From DATLBY01 sp035526665 (GTDB lineage Bacteria > Acidobacteriota > Terriglobia > Bryobacterales > Bryobacteraceae): a stretch of DNA of 9,864 nt. A program made the translations under genes and the position numbers. The stretch spans positions 1 through 9,864 of the forward strand of contig DATLBY010000366.1 of NCBI GenBank assembly GCA_035526665.1. Reading direction: 5' to 3'. Below the pieces are notes generated by a model. The model made no database searches. It saw nothing but the letters and a program-made list of their open reading frames with translations, and was not told where the DNA came from. Positions 1 to 6,992 of the stretch are shown in pieces; position 1 is the first letter of the stretch, and every line of letters begins with the position of its first letter.

Positions 1-1
1 C

Positions 2-2332
2 GTGCAGAGCGGCAAGCCCTGCGACTGGCGGGCGGACGCGATTGAAAACGCGGCTCTCCGGGGCCTGACCGTGGTGGTCTCGGCTGGCAACGACGGGGAC
101 GCGGCTTCGCAACTGCCCTCCTACACGTCGGTCCGGACACCGGGGACGGCGCCGGCGGCGGTCACGGTGGGGGCCTCCACCAGTTCGCACATCTACTATC
201 AGACTTTGCAAGTGCCTGGAAGCGGCGTCCCCTCGGACCTGCAGCGGATTAACGCGCTATTCGGCAACGGTCCGCGCATGCCGGGGCCACTGACAGGTCC
301 ACTGCGCGACGTTGCCAAACTGGGTGACGATGGCAAAGCCTGCTCGCCGCTGGCCAATGGCTCGCTGAACGGCGCTATTGCCCTGATTCTGCGCGGCGAT
401 TGCCAGCGGGATCTGAAGATCATCAACGCCCAGAAGGCCGGGGCGATCGCAGTGGTCATGTATCAGTTCGAGAATCTCAACGGGCTCTTTCCCATGACGG
501 ACCTACAGGAGACCGGGATTCCCGCGGTCCTGATCGGCAGCACGGCCGGACTGGCGCTGAAGCAGCTGCTCGCATCCGGCGGGGAACGCAATGTGACGCT
601 CGACCCGGCCTTCCGGGCCGTGCCGACGCAGGAATTCGACACGGTCGCCACCTTCTCGTCGCAGGGGCCAGCCATTGGGACCGCGGGTATCAAGCCGGAG
701 CTTGTCGCGGTGGGAACCGACCTGTACCTGGCAACGCAAAGCTTCGACCCAAATGGCGAGCTGTACGACCCATCGGGCTACACGGTGGTGCAAGGGACCA
801 GTTTTGCCGCGCCTCTGGTGGCGGGAGCGGCAGCCATGGTCAAAGCCCGTAACCCGTCCTTCACTCCGGGACAATTGAAGTCGGCCGTGGTCAACACCGC
901 CAGCGCGCAGATCAGCGAGTTCGATGCGAGCGGCCGGCCCATTCCGGCACGCGTAACGTCGGTGGGAGCGGGCAAACTGGACGCGGCGGCGGCCGTGAAA
1001 ACGACGGTGACGGTGGAGCCCGCGACCGCCTCCTTCGGCATCGTCAGCAGCACGCTTCCGAGCGTGGTACTCACGCTGCGGAACGCAGCCGGCACGCCTG
1101 TCGCGCTGGCGCTCCGGGTGACTCCACGCGACACAGATCGCAACGCCACGGTCACGCTCAGCAGCTCCAGCCTGAACCTGGCGGCGGGCCAAAGTATGCA
1201 AATTACCGCCAGCCTAACGGGAACGAAGCCGCAGCCGGGGTCCTATGAAGGGATCATTTCCATCACTGGGGGCGGATCTCCGCTGCGCGTCCCGTATCTG
1301 TACCTGGTGGGAGACGGCGTTCCCTACAGCATTCTGCCGCTGACGGGCGATAACTTCGTGGGAACTCCAGCGGGCTTGGAAACGCTTACGTTCAAGATCC
1401 TGGACCGGTACGGTGTGCCTGTTTCCAATGTGCCGGTGCGGTTTCGATCGACCATCGGGGGCGGCACGATCCGGGTTGCGGAGGAGAAGACCGACCGGCT
1501 AGGGATCGCCTACGCGGACGTAACTCTCGGCGGACAGTTGGGTGACCAGGAGTTTGTGGCGGAAGCCGGCGGGATGACCGTCTATTTTGCAGGGCGCACA
1601 CGGCTTCTCCCGCTGATTCAAACGGGGGGCGTGGTCAACGCCGCCAGTTTCACCGTAGGGCAGGGGCTTGCGCCGGGCTCCTACATCAGCATCTACGGCC
1701 GTGGACTCAGCGAAGTGACCCGGGTGGCGAGCACACCATACCTGCCGCTCTCGCTGGTGGGCGTCAGCGTGAGTTTTGACGTGCCGGCCAAAAAACTGAG
1801 CGTTCCGGGGCATCTCCATTTCGTGAGCGAGAACCAGATCAATGTGCAGATTCCGTGGGAGTTGCAGGGGGCGAACTCGGTGCAGATGAAAGTCAGCATC
1901 GGCGACAGCTCGAGCGCGCTTTATACGGTTCCTCTGCTGGATTATTCGCCGGCTATGTTTGAAATTACCGATCCAGGCGGCCGCATGATCGCGGCGGCGC
2001 TGGATGAGAGCAATGCGGTTGTCGGGACGAACAACCCGGTAGCGCGCGGGCGTGTCGTGCAGCTGTTCGCTAATGGGCTGGGTCCGGTGGATAATACCCC
2101 CGCCAGTGGGGAGCTGACACCGGCTCAACCTTTGCCATTTAGCCGTGTTTTACCCGTGGTCACAATTGGGGGCCGGACCGCTGAGGTGCTCTTCAGCGGG
2201 TTGGCGCCCTTCAACGTGGGACTGTACCAGGTAAATGTCAGAGTTCCCGCGGATGCAGGCACAGGGTTGCAGCCGGTGACGATGACTGTAAACGGCATCG
2301 CCTCGAAGACAGCAAACCTTCCGGTTCAATAA
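2..2332 (+). CDS. Secreted S8 (subtilisin-family) serine peptidase with PA domain and Solibacter-type C-terminal domain; 5' end missing
   Basis: Partial gene, cut by the left edge. The GTG at position 2 is unlikely to be the true start, because the catalytic Asp and His regions of a subtilase must lie upstream. Visible parts, numbered from position 2: the oxyanion-hole motif SAGNDGD (Asn30); a protease-associated (PA) insert at about residues 108-200 with Cys114 and Cys134; the nucleophile motif GTSFAAP (Ser267); a beta-rich Fn3-like region at about 335-430; an Ig-like stretch at about 445-535; then a TIGR03437-type domain at about 538-776 with GGVVNAASF, SIYGRGLS, VQIPWEL and FANGLGPV. The family cleaves extracellular proteins; PA domains usually shape substrate access. 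The C-terminal domain is typical of secreted Solibacter proteins and its function is not established. The gene ends 15 nt before a second peptidase in the same reading frame, so the pair is probably co-transcribed. The family call is firm; the substrate is unknown. Confidence 0.93.
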   Translation: MQSGKPCDWRADAIENAALRGLTVVVSAGNDGDAASQLPSYTSVRTPGTAPAAVTVGASTSSHIYYQTLQVPGSGVPSDLQRINALFGNGPRMPGPLTGPLRDVAKLGDDGKACSPLANGSLNGAIALILRGDCQRDLKIINAQKAGAIAVVMYQFENLNGLFPMTDLQETGIPAVLIGSTAGLALKQLLASGGERNVTLDPAFRAVPTQEFDTVATFSSQGPAIGTAGIKPELVAVGTDLYLATQSFDPNGELYDPSGYTVVQGTSFAAPLVAGAAAMVKARNPSFTPGQLKSAVVNTASAQISEFDASGRPIPARVTSVGAGKLDAAAAVKTTVTVEPATASFGIVSSTLPSVVLTLRNAAGTPVALALRVTPRDTDRNATVTLSSSSLNLAAGQSMQITASLTGTKPQPGSYEGIISITGGGSPLRVPYLYLVGDGVPYSILPLTGDNFVGTPAGLETLTFKILDRYGVPVSNVPVRFRSTIGGGTIRVAEEKTDRLGIAYADVTLGGQLGDQEFVAEAGGMTVYFAGRTRLLPLIQTGGVVNAASFTVGQGLAPGSYISIYGRGLSEVTRVASTPYLPLSLVGVSVSFDVPAKKLSVPGHLHFVSENQINVQIPWELQGANSVQMKVSIGDSSSALYTVPLLDYSPAMFEITDPGGRMIAAALDESNAVVGTNNPVARGRVVQLFANGLGPVDNTPASGELTPAQPLPFSRVLPVVTIGGRTAEVLFSGLAPFNVGLYQVNVRVPADAGTGLQPVTMTVNGIASKTANLPVQ

Positions 2333-2347
2333 AATAGATATACCGCT

Positions 2348-4687
2348 ATGAACGCCATCATTTCCTGGGTATTCGCCGGTCTTTTTTTCATTTCCCTGGC
2401 GGCCGGCCAGATTGTTCCGGGCCGCTACATTGTAGAGCTCACTGGTGAGCCTGCGGCAACACTTCCCATCTCCGGTTTCAAGGGAAATCGCCGCGCCGCG
2501 ATGCAGGACCGGAGGGCTGCCGTCCGGGCAGAACAGGCGCTGGTCAGGACCAGCCTGGAAGATGTTGCCGTAGTGGATAGCGTAGATACCGTAGCCAATG
2601 CGTTGATCGTGGAGGCGCCAGGCCTGACCGCCGGCGAACTGGCCGCGATGCCCGGTGTTGCGCAGGTACATCCGGTGCGGCTCTACAAGCTGGCTCTGGA
2701 CCGGGCCGTTCAACTGCAGCAGGTGGTGGATGCCTGGAACCAGATCGGCGGCATGAACAATGCGGGCCGCGGGATCAAGATCGGGGTGATCGACACAGGC
2801 ATAGACAACACGCATCCGGGCTTCCAGGACACAACTCTCCCGGCCGCCGCAGGTTTTCCGAAGGTAAACAAGGCAACGGATATTGCTTACACGAACAACA
2901 AAATCATTGTCGCGAGGAACTACGATGGGGCAGCGGCCAGCTCGGCCAAGGACGTGAAGGGGCATGGCACCTCCATAGCAATGGTGGCCGCGGGCGTGAC
3001 GAACGTCTCGCCGCAGGGGCCCATCACCGGCATCGCCCCGAAGGCGTACCTGGGGAGCTATAAAGTGTTTCCAGATTCGAAGGAAGGCGCGCCCAGCGAC
3101 CAGATTCTGCGGGCGCTCGAAGACGCAGTCGCCGACGGGATGGATGTTATCAACTTGAGCCTGGGCAGTCTTCCGGCCGAGAGCACCCGCTCGGATATTT
3201 TTGTCCGTGCGATCGATCGCGCTGCGGCGGCGGGCGCGATTGTGGTGGTGGCGGCAGGAAACGACGGTCCGGATCCGAACACGATCGCCTCGCCCGGTAC
3301 GGCGGCCAGCGCCATCACCGTGGGAAATGCCCATACCGACCGAATTTTTGCGTCGGCAGCGACGCTGGAGGGGCTTCCTCCATATATCGCAATCCCGGGA
3401 TCGAGCTCAAACTCGGCAGCGGCGGTTCGCGCACCAGCCTTGGATGTGTTCCAGTTGGACCCGACCGGACTGGCATGCGCGGAACTGCCGGCCGGGAGCC
3501 TACGCGGCAGAATCTCCGTCGTGCTGCGCGGCACGTGCACCTTTGAAACAAAGCTGAACAACGTGCAGAAAGCGGGCGCAATCGCGGCTCTCATCTACGC
3601 CGCGGAGTCGAATCCCGATGCGATCAACATGGCGGCCGGCACGGCGCGTCTGCCGGCGGTGATGGTCAGCTACGGGGATGGAAAGGCGCTGCTCGACAGG
3701 CTACGCGCCGAGCCGGGCCTGAGTCTCACATTAGACTTCGCGAAGATCGCGTTCGCGGTGGATCCGTCGCGGCTGAACGGCAGCTCCAGCAGCGGACCCA
3801 ACGTCGATGTGGCGATCAAGCCTGATCTCCTGGCGGTAGGGACGTCGGTGCTCACCGCGGATGTGACACCTACGGGGGCTCCGGGCTACACGATTGCGAG
3901 CGGAACCAGTCTTTCCACGCCCATGGTATCCGGAGCGGCGGCGCTGCTAAAAGCCGCCCGTCCGGGGTTGAGTCCCGAACAGTACCGGTCGCTGCTAGTG
4001 AACAGCGCTACGCGGTTCGGGTCGGGACTCTCGGTCCAGCAGAGCGGTGCAGGCCTTCTAAACTTAAGCAGCGCACTTCAGAGTACCGTGGCGGCCGCGC
4101 CCGCGTCGGCGAGTTTTGGCGTGGGCGGCGGAGCGGTGGATGCGAAGCGGATTTTCCAGCTGACGAATGTCGGCCGGGGAACGGAAACATTTCTGTTGAG
4201 TGTCGGGCAAATCGGCGATGGGCCCACGGCGTCGCTATCCAGCAACCAGGTGACGCTGGATGCCGGACAATCCCAAGAGATTGCATTGCAACTATCCGCT
4301 TCGGTTTTGGAACCGGGGCAATATCAGGGTGTCGTCCTGGTAAGCGGCACGCAATCGGGAATTGAAAGCCGAATTCCTTACTGGTATGGGGTTCCTTCGG
4401 GAGTTCCGAAACATGTGACGGTGCTTTACGCGCCGGAAAATGGAGGGACCGGTTCCCGCCAATCATTCTTCTTCCGGGTGACGGACGCCTCCGGTATTGC
4501 GCTGGCAACCCCGGCTGACGTGAGCGTCACCTCAGGCGGAGGAACGGTGGTGAGCACCGACTCGGTGGAGCAGAGATATCCGGGCGCCTTCGGTACGCTC
4601 GTGCTTCTGGGCCCCGAGGCGGGGCCAAATGTTTTCGCGGTCTCGGTGGCCGGGGTGTCGGCCAAGGTGACTATTGCCGGCAAATAG
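2348..4687 (+). CDS. Secreted S8 (subtilisin-family) serine peptidase with propeptide and PA domain, complete
   Basis: A 779-residue protein with a hydrophobic N-terminal signal-like segment (residues 3-20, possible cleavage after AAG20). An I9-type inhibitor propeptide follows at about 23-115. The catalytic domain shows Asp149 (VIDTGID), His206 (KGHGTS), Asn305 (AAGNDG) and Ser521 (GTSLSTP), so all the catalytic residues are present. A PA insert at about 365-465 has Cys377 and Cys397, the same 20-residue spacing as in the upstream paralogue, which suggests a disulfide. Fn3-like and Ig-like regions fill about 580-779. The protein ends where the upstream paralogue begins its TIGR03437-type tail, so it lacks that domain. 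The n-region of the signal has no Lys or Arg, which is unusual. No Shine-Dalgarno sequence is visible in the 15-nt gap, and an in-frame TAA (the stop of the previous gene) rules out a longer start. Likely role: extracellular protein degradation. Confidence 0.95.
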   Translation: MNAIISWVFAGLFFISLAAGQIVPGRYIVELTGEPAATLPISGFKGNRRAAMQDRRAAVRAEQALVRTSLEDVAVVDSVDTVANALIVEAPGLTAGELAAMPGVAQVHPVRLYKLALDRAVQLQQVVDAWNQIGGMNNAGRGIKIGVIDTGIDNTHPGFQDTTLPAAAGFPKVNKATDIAYTNNKIIVARNYDGAAASSAKDVKGHGTSIAMVAAGVTNVSPQGPITGIAPKAYLGSYKVFPDSKEGAPSDQILRALEDAVADGMDVINLSLGSLPAESTRSDIFVRAIDRAAAAGAIVVVAAGNDGPDPNTIASPGTAASAITVGNAHTDRIFASAATLEGLPPYIAIPGSSSNSAAAVRAPALDVFQLDPTGLACAELPAGSLRGRISVVLRGTCTFETKLNNVQKAGAIAALIYAAESNPDAINMAAGTARLPAVMVSYGDGKALLDRLRAEPGLSLTLDFAKIAFAVDPSRLNGSSSSGPNVDVAIKPDLLAVGTSVLTADVTPTGAPGYTIASGTSLSTPMVSGAAALLKAARPGLSPEQYRSLLVNSATRFGSGLSVQQSGAGLLNLSSALQSTVAAAPASASFGVGGGAVDAKRIFQLTNVGRGTETFLLSVGQIGDGPTASLSSNQVTLDAGQSQEIALQLSASVLEPGQYQGVVLVSGTQSGIESRIPYWYGVPSGVPKHVTVLYAPENGGTGSRQSFFFRVTDASGIALATPADVSVTSGGGTVVSTDSVEQRYPGAFGTLVLLGPEAGPNVFAVSVAGVSAKVTIAGK

Positions 4688-4692
4688 TCACC
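4666..4692 (+). terminator. Perfect 10-bp hairpin spanning the peptidase stop codon (candidate 3' end, no U-tract)
   Basis: GGTGACTATT (4666-4675) and AATAGTCACC (4683-4692) are exact reverse complements separated by the 7-nt loop gccggca. The TAG stop of the second peptidase (4685-4687) lies in the 3' arm. No T-run follows, so it is not a canonical intrinsic terminator. It may be a U-tract-less terminator, an mRNA 3'-end stabiliser, or, as DNA, a palindromic operator just upstream of the greA promoter. Confidence 0.45.
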
Positions 4693-4710
4693 GGGTAGCC
4701 GGCAGAGGTT

Positions 4711-4716
4711 TATAAT
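4711..4716 (+). promoter_or_regulatory. Candidate -10 box of the greA promoter
   Basis: A perfect TATAAT lies 31 nt upstream of the greA ATG, in a non-coding gap just after the peptidase stop hairpin. No good -35 box sits at the usual 16-18 nt spacing. The best match (tagtca, 4685-4690) would need a 20-nt spacer. The predicted transcript would begin near 4722-4724 and give a short leader. Confidence 0.45.
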
Positions 4717-4747
4717 GGGCAACAAAGGGCAGTAACAGTTCCGTCCC

Positions 4748-5221
4748 ATGGAAGAGCTCAAAAAGAGACTGCAAGAGGAAATAACGACGCTCGAACACGA
4801 ACTCCGGAACGAGCTCCCGAAAGAGATTCTGAAGGCTCGGGCGCACGGTGATCTGCGTGAAAACGCGGAGTTTCACGCGGCGAAGGAGCGGCAGCGGTAC
4901 GTGGATGCACGGCTCGGCCAACTAAAGTCGCGGCTGGCTGAATACTCCATGGTCGACGTGACGAAGATTCCACGGGATCGCGTGGGGCTGGGCTCCACGG
5001 TGGTGGTCCTGGACACCAGGAAAGATGAAGAGATCACCTACAAACTGGTGACGAGCGAAGAGACGGACGTGGCAAAGGGGCTGATCTCGACCAGCTCGCC
5101 GATCGGGCGCGGTCTGCTGGGGAAAAAGGTAGGGGACGAAGTAAAGATCACGATTCCGGACGGCACTCGCGAGCTTGAAATTATCAGCCTTGTCACCATA
5201 CACGACGCCGCCGGCAGTTGA
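4748..5221 (+). CDS. greA: Transcription elongation factor GreA
   Basis: A 157-residue protein, matching the usual ~158 of GreA. GreA enters the secondary channel of RNA polymerase and stimulates cleavage of backtracked RNA, rescuing stalled complexes. Residues 1 to about 73 form the antiparallel coiled coil. The conserved tip ARAHGDLRENAEF carries the acidic pair Asp35 and Glu38, equivalent by alignment to E. coli Asp41 and Glu44. The C-terminal half (about 80-157) is the FKBP-like domain with SSPIGRGLLGKKVGDEV. It begins 60 nt after the peptidase stop with its own TATAAT box and ends 6 nt before a phospholipid-synthesis gene, suggesting a two-gene unit. No Shine-Dalgarno sequence is visible before the ATG (cgtcccATG). 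GreA and GreB are hard to separate by eye, but the length and motifs fit GreA. Confidence 0.95.
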   Translation: MEELKKRLQEEITTLEHELRNELPKEILKARAHGDLRENAEFHAAKERQRYVDARLGQLKSRLAEYSMVDVTKIPRDRVGLGSTVVVLDTRKDEEITYKLVTSEETDVAKGLISTSSPIGRGLLGKKVGDEVKITIPDGTRELEIISLVTIHDAAGS

Positions 5222-5227
5222 GCGGGC

Positions 5228-5854
5228 ATGACCATCACACGCAGCATCGGAGCCGCTTGCGACAGAGTGATCAAGCTCATTGTGCGCGGGCTGGCCTTAT
5301 CTCGCATTCACCCCAACGCGCTCACCTTCATCGGCCTGGTGATTAATGTAGTGGCGGCCGTAATGCTTGCCGCCGGCCAGTTCCGCAGTGCGGGTCTGGT
5401 GATCCTGGGAGCCGGCATTTTCGATATGGTGGACGGCCGGGTAGCGCGCGAGACCAACCAGGTGACGCGTTTCGGGGGCTTCTTCGATTCCGTTCTGGAC
5501 CGCTACTCCGACCTTGGACTTTTAATCGGGCTACTTGTTTATTACGGGACGATCAACCGGCCCTTTTATGTGGTACTCACCGGCATTGTAATGGCCGGAA
5601 CGGTAATGGTGAGCTATGTCCGGGCGCGAGCGGAGAACATCATTCCCACCTGTAAGGTCGGATTTATGGAGCGGCCGGAGCGCGTAGTTCTGATTATCAT
5701 TGGTGCGCTAGCCGACAGAATGGCTCCGGTCCTCTGGGTAATCGCCGTATTGTCGACTTTGACGGTGATTCACCGCATGATATTCACCTGGCAGGAGACC
5801 AAGCGGCTGGAAGATGCGCAACTGCGGCCGGCCTCCACCGCCAAGTATCACTAA
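5228..5854 (+). CDS. CDP-alcohol phosphatidyltransferase, acceptor alcohol unresolved
   Basis: A 208-residue integral membrane enzyme. The family signature D-x2-DG-x2-AR-x8-G-x3-D-x3-D is complete: Asp66, Asp69, Gly70, Ala73, Arg74, Gly83, Asp87 and Asp91. Family members transfer the phosphatidyl group of CDP-diacylglycerol to an alcohol, with two divalent metals held by these aspartates. Hydrophobic segments before and after the motif (about 32-50, 54-66, 95-107, 112-126, 153-180) fit the six-helix fold. A GFMERPER segment at 145-152 reminds me of inositol-phosphate-using members (archaetidylinositol-phosphate or PIP synthase type), but this is recollection, and glycerol-phosphate use (PgsA) cannot be excluded. 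It starts 6 nt after greA, probably translated by coupling. Its TAA stop (5852-5854) overlaps the stop of the convergent acpS gene. Confidence 0.9.
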   Translation: MTITRSIGAACDRVIKLIVRGLALSRIHPNALTFIGLVINVVAAVMLAAGQFRSAGLVILGAGIFDMVDGRVARETNQVTRFGGFFDSVLDRYSDLGLLIGLLVYYGTINRPFYVVLTGIVMAGTVMVSYVRARAENIIPTCKVGFMERPERVVLIIIGALADRMAPVLWVIAVLSTLTVIHRMIFTWQETKRLEDAQLRPASTAKYH

Positions 5855-6228
5855 TCCTCAAACACCACTAAGGCCATCCCTGTTTCGGCGGTGTGAGTCA
5901 ACGACAGGTTGACGACGCGGACACCGGCCTGTCCGGCAATCAGGGAGGCGTTGCCGTGGAGCATCAGGGTGGGGCGGCCGGAAGGCAGATTCACTACTTC
6001 AAAGTCTTTCCAACGGACGCCGCGGCGCCAGCCTGTGCCGAGAGCTTTCATGCCCGCCTCTTTGGCTGCGAAGCGGGCAGCATACCGCTCAAAGCGATTT
6101 GCTTTTCGCTCGACATAGGCAATCTCGCCGGGCGTGTAGATTCGATCCCGAAAGCGATCGCCATGGCGCTCCATGGCTGCACGAATACGGGGAACCTCAG
6201 CGAGGTCGATTCCGGTCCCGAGGATCAA
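5851..6228 (-). CDS. acpS: Holo-[acyl-carrier-protein] synthase AcpS, TTG start
   Basis: AcpS transfers the 4'-phosphopantetheine arm of CoA to apo-ACP, activating it for fatty-acid synthesis. From the proposed TTG at 6228-6226 the protein is 125 residues, the normal family length, and begins MILGTGIDLAEV, the classic AcpS N-terminus. Mg-binding Asp8 and the RFAAKEAGMKALG motif (Glu57, Lys61) are present, and the end reads LSLTHTAETGMALVV as expected. The frame stays open up to 6351, but that extension is low-complexity, unlike AcpS, and lies within nikR. The TTG shares two bases with the nikR TGA (TTGA), and a GGAG lies 7 nt upstream inside the nikR coding sequence, both supporting translational coupling. 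The gene ends tail to tail with the CDP-alcohol phosphatidyltransferase, overlapping it by 4 nt. Confidence 0.93.
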   Translation of the reverse strand: MILGTGIDLAEVPRIRAAMERHGDRFRDRIYTPGEIAYVERKANRFERYAARFAAKEAGMKALGTGWRRGVRWKDFEVVNLPSGRPTLMLHGNASLIAGQAGVRVVNLSLTHTAETGMALVVFED

Positions 6229-6641
6229 AGACCCGCTCCCGAACTGGTGATAGTGAGGCGCCCGTGCTTCACCCCTTTCGTGCTGATGAGGGCGTCGGCG
6301 ATCTGCTGTACCTCGCGGGCCTTGCCTTTGACGATGAGCACTTCGAGGCAATTGTCGTGATCCAGATGGACGTGCAGCGTCGAGAGAACGTTGTGGAACA
6401 CTTCGTGCTGCAGATCGGTGAGCTTCTCATTCAGGAGCCGGACGTGGTGGTCATAAACCAGGGTCACAGTGCCAACCACGTTGCTATCCGGATGTTCCCA
6501 CTCTTTATGGATCAGCTCGTCGCGGATGAGATCTCGAAAAGCCTCGGAACGGTTCGTGTAACCGCGCTTGGCAATCAACTCGTCGAACTTTTCGAGCAGG
6601 TCCGCGTCAATGGCGACACCTATCCTGCTTAGTTCACCCAT
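6225..6641 (-). CDS. nikR: Nickel-responsive transcriptional regulator NikR
   Basis: A 138-residue protein with both NikR modules. Residues 4-45 form the ribbon-helix-helix DNA-binding domain (LSRIGVAIDADLLEKFDEL, NRSEAFRDLIRDEL). Residues about 55-135 form the ACT-like regulatory domain. The four nickel ligands are visible as His79, His90, His92 and Cys98, matching E. coli His76, His87, His89 and Cys95 with a constant offset of 3. In known systems NikR binds nickel and represses nickel-uptake genes as a tetramer. No nickel transporter, hydrogenase or urease gene is in this window, so its targets lie elsewhere. It is third in a probable four-gene unit: 24 nt after the small basic protein and overlapping acpS by 2 nt. 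No Shine-Dalgarno sequence is seen before its ATG, and I found no GTATGA-N16-TCATAC-like operator nearby. Confidence 0.95.
   Translation of the reverse strand: MGELSRIGVAIDADLLEKFDELIAKRGYTNRSEAFRDLIRDELIHKEWEHPDSNVVGTVTLVYDHHVRLLNEKLTDLQHEVFHNVLSTLHVHLDHDNCLEVLIVKGKAREVQQIADALISTKGVKHGRLTITSSGAGL
6236..6239 (-). promoter_or_regulatory. Ribosome binding site that decides the acpS TTG start
   Basis: On the minus strand GGAG is followed by 7 nt (cgggtct) and then TTG. It lies in the last codons of nikR. It is one of only two clear Shine-Dalgarno matches in the window and places the acpS start at 6228, giving a family-length protein. Confidence 0.65.
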
Positions 6642-6665
6642 GGTTAAAGCAATGTTGCACGGCTA

Positions 6666-6950
6666 CTACTTGCCCTGTTCGCTCTTACGGAAGTTTGCCC
6701 AGCGTTTCTTCTGGGCAGCGGCGATCCGCTTTCTGGCCGCAGCGCTCAACACGCGCTTTGGCCGTTCGGATTCGGCCGCCGAGGCGCCGTCCACGCCCGC
6801 GGCAGCAGGACGGCCTCGCCGCCCCTGCCTCAACATCCCCTGAACGCGCCGAATCTGCTCTTCAATGCGCATTTTTTGCGCTTCCAAACCTTCAAGAGCA
6901 GCCTGCAGCAGAGAATCATCCGCGGCTACTCCTCTTGTTACCCTGGCCAT
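6666..6950 (-). CDS. Small basic protein with coiled coil and AT-hook-like core; possible nucleic-acid-binding protein
   Basis: A 94-residue protein that I do not recognise as a named gene. Residues 13-41 form a heptad-like helix (LLQAALEGLEAQKMRIEEQI) suited to a short coiled coil. Residues 43-48 read GRRGRP, resembling the RGRP core of AT-hooks. After an Ala/Ser-rich linker (49-62), residues 67-89 form a highly basic helix with the motif LSAAARKRIAAAQKKRW followed by ANFRK. I recall similar basic tails at the ends of other small acidobacterial and proteobacterial proteins, without an established function. A dimer that binds DNA or RNA is an inference from charge and motifs. It has the best ribosome site of the window, AAGGA 5 nt before the ATG. 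It lies 36 nt after dtd and 24 nt before nikR in the same direction, so it is probably co-transcribed with both. Confidence 0.8.
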   Translation of the reverse strand: MARVTRGVAADDSLLQAALEGLEAQKMRIEEQIRRVQGMLRQGRRGRPAAAGVDGASAAESERPKRVLSAAARKRIAAAQKKRWANFRKSEQGK

Positions 6951-6954
6951 AATT

Positions 6955-6960
6955 ATCCTT
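6955..6960 (-). promoter_or_regulatory. Shine-Dalgarno site of the small basic protein gene
   Basis: AAGGAT on the minus strand, with the AAGGA core 5 nt upstream of the ATG at 6950. It fixes the start of the 94-residue gene and contrasts with most other starts here, which have no such match. Confidence 0.6.
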
Positions 6961-6969
6961 TGCTCCGGC

Positions 6970-6992
6970 GAGTAAGTAACTAGGACTTACTC
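6970..6992 (-). terminator. Perfect 8-bp hairpin containing the dtd stop codon (no U-tract)
   Basis: Read on the minus strand, GAGTAAGT and ACTTACTC pair perfectly around the 7-nt loop cctagtt. The dtd stop TAA (6989-6987) sits in the 5' arm. No T-run follows (gccggagc). It lies between dtd and the small basic protein gene, so it may partly attenuate the operon or protect the dtd mRNA end. Confidence 0.35.

Noticed and set aside
2..4. GTG at position 2 as the start of the first peptidase
   Set aside because: A subtilase needs its catalytic Asp and His upstream of this point, so the gene continues to the left of the window.
503..1201. 232-residue open frame on the minus strand opposite the first peptidase
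   Set aside because: Arg-rich composition typical of an antisense shadow; the plus strand carries the clear subtilase motif.
2150..3334. 394-residue open frame on the minus strand
   Set aside because: It lies across the end of one peptidase and the start of the next, is rich in Arg, His and Cys, and matches nothing. It looks like a shadow of GC-rich coding on the other strand.
5851..6351. Longer acpS reading frame of 166 residues starting at an ATG at 6351
   Set aside because: The extra 41 residues are His/Arg-rich, unlike AcpS, and lie inside nikR. The TTG at 6228 with its GGAG site gives the family length.
6099..6632. 177-residue open frame on the plus strand
   Set aside because: It is antisense to nikR and acpS, both of which have their diagnostic residues; it shows no motif of its own.
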